10,368 nt of DNA. It comes from Pseudomonadota bacterium (GTDB lineage: Bacteria > Pseudomonadota > Alphaproteobacteria > UBA9655). The position numbers and the translations under genes were made by a program. Positions within the stretch are counted from its first letter, which is position 1, and each line of letters starts with the position of its first letter. Shown here in pieces: positions 6,229 through 10,368 of this stretch. The notes under the pieces are model-generated. The model was given only the letters and a program-made list of their open reading frames with translations. It had not been told where the DNA came from and made no database searches. The DNA lies in NCBI GenBank assembly GCA_021809225.1, contig JAKBAL010000040.1, forward strand, positions 1-10,368, in the 5' to 3' direction.

Positions 6229-6254
6229 GAAAACATGTGATTTCCATTTATAGA
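6227..6254 (+). promoter_or_regulatory. Candidate pyk promoter
   Basis: TTGAAA (6227-6232), a 16-base spacer, then TATAGA (6249-6254), pointing to pyk. It would give a leader of roughly 75-80 bases. It overlaps the candidate gapR promoter on the other strand. Confidence 0.4.
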
Positions 6255-6276
6255 TCAGATTTTCTGATTCTGGCAA
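6247..6276 (-). promoter_or_regulatory. Candidate gapR promoter
   Basis: On the minus strand: TTGCCA (6276-6271), an 18-base spacer, then TATAAA (6252-6247). The spacer holds a small palindrome (6255-6267). The leader to the gapR ATG would be about 25 bases. Confidence 0.42.
6255..6267. promoter_or_regulatory. Small inverted repeat, possible operator
   Basis: TCAGA TTT TCTGA: five-base arms around three T. It lies between the -35 and -10 of the gapR promoter candidate and just after the pyk -10, where one bound protein could affect both genes. The arms are short, so chance cannot be excluded. Confidence 0.3.
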
Positions 6277-6338
6277 TTAGGGATTTACGAATTCAAGAAA
6301 AGAAAGGATACTCTTTTTGATTAACAAGGAGAGAATCA

Positions 6339-7766
6339 ATGCGTCGCCACCGTTGCGCAAAAATTATTGCAACTTTAGGCCCTGCGAGCTCAACTTCCTT
6401 AATGATCGAAAGTCTTTTTTTGGCGGGCGTAGACGCTTTTCGTTTAAATTTTTCTCATGGAAGCCATGAGGACCATCGAAAAAGACACCTCATTATCAGA
6501 GAGCTTGAAAAAAAAACAGGCCGGCCTATTGCGATCATTATGGATCTTCAAGGCCCTAAACTGCGTATTGGAACGTTTCAACAACGCTCTATTTTTCTAA
6601 ATGAGAGCCAGACTTTTATTCTTGATCAACAGGAAGCTTCGGGTGATGAGACACGTGTTTTTCTCCCTCATCCTGAAATTTTTGCCGCTATAAGAGAGGG
6701 CTCTCAGCTTCTTCTCGATGATGGAAAAATTTCTCTTCAAGTTATAAAATTAGCAGAAAAACACATTGAAACAAAAGTCTTGACCGGGGGTGTGCTTTCC
6801 GATCGAAAGGGTCTTAACGTTCCCTCGGTAGCTTTACCTATTTCCGCGATGACGACTAAAGATCGAGAGGATCTTTCTTTTGGTTTGAATTTAGGGATTG
6901 ACTGGGTCGCTCTTTCTTTTGTTCAGCGTCCTGATGATATTCTTGAAGCAAGAGAACTTATTAAAGATCGAGCAGGTATTATTTCAAAACTTGAAAAACC
7001 TCAAGCGATTCAACATCTGGAAGAGATTGTCCAACTCTCTGATGCGATTATGGTAGCCAGGGGTGATTTAGGTGTTGAAATGCCACCTGAGGAAGTTCCC
7101 AGTATTCAAAAGCAAATTGTTCGCTGTTGTCGCAAAGCAGGAAAACCCGTTGTGATTGCAACGCAAATGCTAGATTCGATGATAAAATTACCAACACCCA
7201 CACGCGCAGAAGCCTCTGATGTTGCTACAGCTATTTATGATGCAGTAGACGCTGTTATGCTTTCGGCAGAATCAGCTTCAGGGGACTATCCGCTTGAATC
7301 TGTGGCCATTATGGATCGAATCATTACCCATGTCGAACGAGATCCATTTTATCGCAAAATGCAGGAAGCAAGCTTACCCGAGCCCAAGGCAACAACTTCA
7401 GATGCCATTACCGCTGCAGCACGGCAAGTTGCCCATACTCTTCAAGCGGCAACCATTGTTACTTTTACAAGTACAGGAGCGACAACCCTACGAGCTGCGC
7501 GTGAGCGTCCGGAAGCTCCTATCCTTGCCCTTACGCCAGAGATAGCCATAGCGCGTAAACTGGCGATTGTCTGGGGAGTTCATTCGGTCAAAAGTCAGGA
7601 AGTCAAAACTTTTTCCGAAGCTGTGCATAATGCTTGTCTTATCGCAGAGAAAGAAGGGTTTGCTCAGTTAAATGACAGGATTGTTGTTACAGCTGGGGTG
7701 CCTTTCCGTGTCTCTGGGTCTACGAATATTCTTCGAATTGCGACTCTTACCGCTCGACAGCAATGA
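6339..7766 (+). CDS. pyk: Pyruvate kinase
   Basis: Pyruvate kinase converts phosphoenolpyruvate and ADP to pyruvate and ATP, ending glycolysis. The 475 residues match the family. Signatures: KIIATLGPAS (8-17), FRLNFSHGSHEDH (34-46, substrate- and K+-site residues), IMDLQGPKLRIG (67-78), the B domain (about 80-165) ending KGLNVP, TTKDREDL (172-179), the catalytic-lysine motif ISKLEKPQA (215-223, Lys217), VARGDLGVEMPPEEVP (239-254, metal-binding Glu/Asp region), ATQMLDSMI..PTPTRAEASDVA (274-296) and VMLSAESASGDYP (306-318). SAESASG replaces the SGETAKG of many other bacteria, a form I associate with alphaproteobacteria. The C-terminal domain (about 350-475) is complete. A good AAGGAGAG site lies at 6326-6333. 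The stop overlaps the next start as ATGA. Confidence 0.97.
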   Translation: MRRHRCAKIIATLGPASSTSLMIESLFLAGVDAFRLNFSHGSHEDHRKRHLIIRELEKKTGRPIAIIMDLQGPKLRIGTFQQRSIFLNESQTFILDQQEASGDETRVFLPHPEIFAAIREGSQLLLDDGKISLQVIKLAEKHIETKVLTGGVLSDRKGLNVPSVALPISAMTTKDREDLSFGLNLGIDWVALSFVQRPDDILEARELIKDRAGIISKLEKPQAIQHLEEIVQLSDAIMVARGDLGVEMPPEEVPSIQKQIVRCCRKAGKPVVIATQMLDSMIKLPTPTRAEASDVATAIYDAVDAVMLSAESASGDYPLESVAIMDRIITHVERDPFYRKMQEASLPEPKATTSDAITAAARQVAHTLQAATIVTFTSTGATTLRAARERPEAPILALTPEIAIARKLAIVWGVHSVKSQEVKTFSEAVHNACLIAEKEGFAQLNDRIVVTAGVPFRVSGSTNILRIATLTARQQ

Positions 7767-9091
7767 GTGAAGATTCCTTTACCGGTCGTCTGAAAAGGTA
7801 TGCCCAAGTCACTACAGGTGTGGGGACTCTTATGGCCCGTCTTTTTGGTGATCGGTATTTGGGGGTTTCTATTAATGAGCCTCTTCACGCAGAACAGCTC
7901 AAGAATACGTTGGGGAACCTTAAAGGACCCCTCATGAAAATTGCGCAAATTCTTGCCACAGTTCCCGATATGCTGCCAGAAGAGTATGCAACCGCTTTTC
8001 TTGAGTTGCAGTCCAATGCCCCTCCTATGGGTTGGCCTTTTGTTAAAAGACGCATGCAAGCAGAATTAGGTCCAGGTTGGCAAAGCCTTTTTCAAGAGTT
8101 TGACCACCAGGCCTCAGCAGCAGCTTCCTTAGGTCAAGTGCATAAGGCTATTAACCACGGGGGCCGTCAGCTTGCGTGTAAGCTTCAATATCCTGAAATG
8201 GGCTCGGCCGTTGAAGCGGATTTAACTCAACTAAAGTTTATTTTGAAATCTTTTGAAATGTATAGTGGAGCGCTTGATACAGAGAATCTTCATCTTGAGA
8301 TTGGCGAGCGTTTACGAGAAGAGTTGAACTATGAACTTGAAGCTCAACATACTAAACTTTTCAAGGAAATACTCACTCCCTTTTCCTTTGCTGACGTTCC
8401 TGAAGTTATGGATTCTCTTACGACTCCCCGTCTTTTATCGATGTCTTGGCTTGAGGGAAAAAAACTATTAGCGCTGACCGAAGCTCCCCAAGACATAAGC
8501 AATAAAGTGTCAACCCATCTTTTCAAAATTTGGTATTATCCTCTTTATCATTACGGGGTTTTACATGGGGATCCTCATTTGGGAAATTATTCCTGGAGTG
8601 CAGAGGAAAAGCTAAATCTTCTTGATTTTGGCTGTGTGCGTATCTTTGATGCTCCTCTCATTCAAGGCGTTTTGGACCTTTATAAAGCGCTTCAAAGTGA
8701 AGATGAAGAACGCGCTGTTCATGCTTATCGTACCTGGGGATTTACCAATATTAACAATGAATTGATTGAAGCATTAAATCTTTGGGCGCGGTTTTTATAT
8801 GAGCCTCTTTTAGACGATCGAGTACGTCCCATTGATGAAACACACTCTGGCCTGAGAGGGAGGCAAGTCGCAGGAGTTGTTTTTGATGAACTTAAACGTA
8901 AGGGAGGAATTAAACCGCCTCGAGAATTTGTTTTTATGGATCGTGCTGCCGTTGGCTTGGGATCTGTTTTTATGCGGTTGAAGGCTCAGGTAAACTGGCA
9001 CCAGCTTTTTGAAGAGCTTATTCAGGATTTTTCTATGGCTGCGCTTAAAGAACGACAAGATAAAGTACTCAAAAAGGTAAATTTACGATAG
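7763..9091 (+). CDS. ABC1/UbiB (AarF/COQ8) family atypical kinase-like protein
   Basis: Members of this family are kinase-like ATPases; UbiB and COQ8 support ubiquinone synthesis. The 442 residues show KGPLMKIAQ (54-62, the family's KxGQ motif with Ala for Gly), the alanine-rich nucleotide loop SAAASLGQVHKA (118-129), the ATP-binding lysine in LACKLQYP (137-144), EELNYELEAQH (186-196), the catalytic loop HGDPHLGNY (268-276) and the metal motif LLDFGC (286-291). It lacks the C-terminal transmembrane helices of E. coli UbiB (546 residues), so it belongs to the shorter soluble branch and I assign no symbol. No Shine-Dalgarno is visible; translation is probably coupled to pyk through the ATGA overlap. 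The link to quinone synthesis is family-based; nothing here identifies the substrate. It ends inside a terminator hairpin. Confidence 0.9.
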   Translation: MSEDSFTGRLKRYAQVTTGVGTLMARLFGDRYLGVSINEPLHAEQLKNTLGNLKGPLMKIAQILATVPDMLPEEYATAFLELQSNAPPMGWPFVKRRMQAELGPGWQSLFQEFDHQASAAASLGQVHKAINHGGRQLACKLQYPEMGSAVEADLTQLKFILKSFEMYSGALDTENLHLEIGERLREELNYELEAQHTKLFKEILTPFSFADVPEVMDSLTTPRLLSMSWLEGKKLLALTEAPQDISNKVSTHLFKIWYYPLYHYGVLHGDPHLGNYSWSAEEKLNLLDFGCVRIFDAPLIQGVLDLYKALQSEDEERAVHAYRTWGFTNINNELIEALNLWARFLYEPLLDDRVRPIDETHSGLRGRQVAGVVFDELKRKGGIKPPREFVFMDRAAVGLGSVFMRLKAQVNWHQLFEELIQDFSMAALKERQDKVLKKVNLR

Positions 9092-9108
9092 AATAAATTT
9101 ACCTTTTT
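9071..9108. terminator. Bidirectional intrinsic terminator between the ABC1 gene and dksA
   Basis: A perfect 15-bp inverted repeat: AAAAAGGTAAATTTA at 9071-9085, an eight-base loop, and its exact complement at 9094-9108. Five T close the right side and five A open the left, so it can end transcription from both strands. The left arm and loop contain the last codons and the TAG stop (9089-9091) of the ABC1-family gene. The dksA stop lies 50 bases to the right. The stem is AT-rich apart from two G-C pairs. Confidence 0.85.
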
Positions 9109-9158
9109 ACTGCGTATTATTTTTTCTAAAATTGAATTTTCTATTGCTTGGCTAAAGC

Positions 9159-9569
9159 TTATTCTTCCCGGTGAGTTTTCTCTAGACGTTCATGGAGCTC
9201 TTGTGCTTCAAGGCATAAGGTTGCGATAGGTCGGGCATCGAGGCGAGCAATACCAATGGGAACACTTGTTTCTTCGCAGTATCCATAGGTTTTGTTTTCA
9301 ATACGTTCGAGAGCTTGATTGATTTTAAGAATGAGCTTGCGCTCCCGATCTCGTGTTCTGAGTTCTAAAGAACGATCTGTTTCTGTTGAGGCTCGGTCAT
9401 TAACATCAGGTTCGTTTAAGGATTCTTCTTGCATATGGTGTAAAGTTTCTACGGATTCCTTTTGGAGTTCTTCTCTCCATTTTAATAATTTGTTGCGAAA
9501 GTACTCAAGTTGCTGAGGATTCATGTATGTTTCAGCTTCACTCGGCTTATAATCTAATGGTAAACTCAT
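9159..9569 (-). CDS. dksA: DksA/TraR-family RNA polymerase-binding regulator
   Basis: DksA binds the RNA polymerase secondary channel and, with ppGpp, tunes rRNA and stress promoters. From the ATG at 9569 the protein has 136 residues. After a short N-terminus (SLPLDYKPSE), the coiled coil spans about 17-95, with the tip motif DVNDRA (55-60) matching the DxxDxA that reaches the active site. The C-terminal zinc-finger-like part reads YGYCEETSVPIGIARLDARP (95-114) and ATLCLEAQELHER (116-128). Only Cys98 and Cys119 remain of the four cysteines of E. coli DksA; reduced cysteine sets are known in alphaproteobacterial DksA. I prefer 9569 over a start at 9632 because of the AAGGG site six bases upstream and the conserved LPLDY N-terminus. 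It is downstream of ubiE on the same strand. Confidence 0.93.
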   Translation of the reverse strand: MSLPLDYKPSEAETYMNPQQLEYFRNKLLKWREELQKESVETLHHMQEESLNEPDVNDRASTETDRSLELRTRDRERKLILKINQALERIENKTYGYCEETSVPIGIARLDARPIATLCLEAQELHERLEKTHREE

Positions 9570-9575
9570 TCTTTT

Positions 9576-9580
9576 CCCTT
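9576..9580 (-). promoter_or_regulatory. Shine-Dalgarno site deciding the dksA start
   Basis: AAGGG on the minus strand, six bases before the ATG at 9569. It favours this start over the in-frame codon at 9632. Confidence 0.65.
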
Positions 9581-9650
9581 TTTCCGATGTTGAAAGCGGA
9601 ACTATCATGAACGATCTTGAGAGTCCTCGCAACCGTAAAGTTTTTTGTTT

Positions 9651-10368
9651 TTATAGTTTATACCCTGTATGCAACGCAACAATTCCTCCTGTATAGATCT
9701 CATATCGCGCTCTTTCAAAACCCGTTTTTTTCATCAACGTTAAAAGTTCTTCTCGGGTTAAAAAAGTTCGAATACTTTCACTTAAATATTGATAGGACTG
9801 ACGATCTTTGGCAATCCACTCACCCAACCTTGGAATAATGTGAAAAGCATAAGCATTATACAATGTTTCAAGAGGGAAACAAACCTGGGAAAATTCAAGA
9901 CACGCAAACTTTCCTCCGGGTCGTAAAACACGATGGGCTTCTTGAAGGGCTTTTTCTCGATAGGTAACATTCCGTAAGCCAAAAGCAATGGTATAAACAT
10001 CAATAGAATTATCTTCTAGGGGTAAATTTTCAGCATTCGAGCATAGCCACAAAAGATGGGGATATCGTTCTTGACCCACGTTAATCATGGCAGGATTAAT
10101 ATCTGAGACAGTAATTTGGGCTTGAATTTTAAACTTTTTAAGGCGCTCAAAAATAGCTTCAGCAATATCTCCTGTTCCCCCCGCAACATCTAGATAAATT
10201 CCATTCTGTTTTAAAGGAAGACTTTTTACAAACCAGGTTTTCCATAAGCGATGGATGCCAAAGCTCATCACGTCATTCATTAGATTATACCGTAAAGCAA
10301 CACGATCAAAAACCCTTGCTACTTTTTCTGTTTTTTCGGTAGCAGAAACTTTTTCCAAACCAAAATCA
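9651..10368 (-). CDS. ubiE: Ubiquinone/menaquinone C-methyltransferase (5' end off the right edge)
   Basis: UbiE adds the methyl group at carbon 2 of the benzoquinone ring (or to demethylmenaquinone) using S-adenosylmethionine. About 238 residues are inside the window. Numbered from a TTG at 10358, the motifs are VARVFDRVALRYNLMNDVMSFGIHRLWK (13-40), SAM motif I LDVAGGTGDIAE (56-67), VSDINPAMI (84-92), AFGLRNV (125-131), ALQEAHRVLRPGGKF (137-151) and the C-terminal end TGGIVALHTGYKL. The TTG is probably not the start: the frame continues upstream to the window edge and reads DFG before LEKV, matching the FG-containing N-terminus usual in this family. The real start therefore lies beyond 10368. 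In many alphaproteobacteria ubiB follows ubiE; here dksA does, and the only ABC1 protein in view is a different, shorter type on the other strand. Confidence 0.95.
   Translation of the reverse strand, partial: DFGLEKVSATEKTEKVARVFDRVALRYNLMNDVMSFGIHRLWKTWFVKSLPLKQNGIYLDVAGGTGDIAEAIFERLKKFKIQAQITVSDINPAMINVGQERYPHLLWLCSNAENLPLEDNSIDVYTIAFGLRNVTYREKALQEAHRVLRPGGKFACLEFSQVCFPLETLYNAYAFHIIPRLGEWIAKDRQSYQYLSESIRTFLTREELLTLMKKTGFERARYEIYTGGIVALHTGYKL

Noticed and set aside
7664..8059. A 131-codon antisense frame across the pyk/ABC1 junction.
   Set aside because: Both plus-strand genes are well supported here; this is a shadow.
10356..10358. TTG as the ubiE start codon.
   Set aside because: The frame continues to the window edge with the family's FG-containing N-terminal block, so this TTG is most likely an internal leucine codon.
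1..10368. tRNA or rRNA genes, insertion sequences, prophage parts, CRISPR arrays, toxin-antitoxin or defence genes.
   Set aside because: I looked for cloverleaf-like runs, direct repeats with spacers, transposase motifs and inverted terminal repeats, and saw none that hold up.

Overview
This window looks like the replication-origin neighbourhood of a low-GC alphaproteobacterium. The evidence is the gene set and order: a heme/rho block (hemE-hemH-hemJ-rho) pointing left, coaE-dnaQ pointing right, an alphaproteobacterial GapR (DUF2312), and a DksA of the alphaproteobacterial type that keeps only two of the four zinc-finger cysteines. The AT-rich base composition and the loss of genes usually found beside this origin suggest a host-associated lineage such as Holosporales or Rickettsiales-like bacteria. 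That placement is inference.

Layout. 1-3518 (minus strand): rho (its 3' part lies beyond the left edge), hemJ, hemH and hemE. The three heme genes are packed with a 4-base overlap or short gaps and form one transcription unit running away from the origin. 3519-3912: a non-coding divergent region with a cluster of DnaA-box-like sites and AT-rich DNA. It sits next to hemE, where the Caulobacter and Rickettsia origins lie, and is the best oriC candidate. 3913-5236 (plus): coaE and dnaQ, overlapping by 29 bases. 5237-5480: a very AT-rich spacer with a 10-bp periodic repeat. 5481-5993 (plus): an unrecognised tryptophan-rich ORF preceded, in another frame, by a signal-peptide-like sequence. 5946-6215 (minus): gapR, tail-to-tail with the orphan and overlapping it by 48 bases. 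6216-6338: compact divergent promoter region. 6339-9091 (plus): pyk and an ABC1/UbiB-family kinase-like gene joined by an ATGA overlap and closed by a strong bidirectional hairpin terminator. 9159-10368 (minus): dksA and the 3' part of ubiE, which runs off the right edge.

How the genes relate. HemE, HemJ and HemH supply late heme-synthesis steps. UbiE and probably the ABC1 protein serve quinone metabolism. Pyk ends glycolysis. CoaE completes coenzyme A. DnaQ, GapR and the putative origin concern chromosome replication. Rho and DksA act on RNA polymerase output. Genes on both sides of 3519-3912 are mostly transcribed away from it, as expected for leading-strand genes around an origin; gapR, dksA and ubiE are exceptions. 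I found no mobile elements, CRISPR arrays, tRNAs or rRNAs. The least ordinary parts are the putative origin with its collapsed right flank and the orphan secreted-type ORF with its out-of-frame signal sequence.
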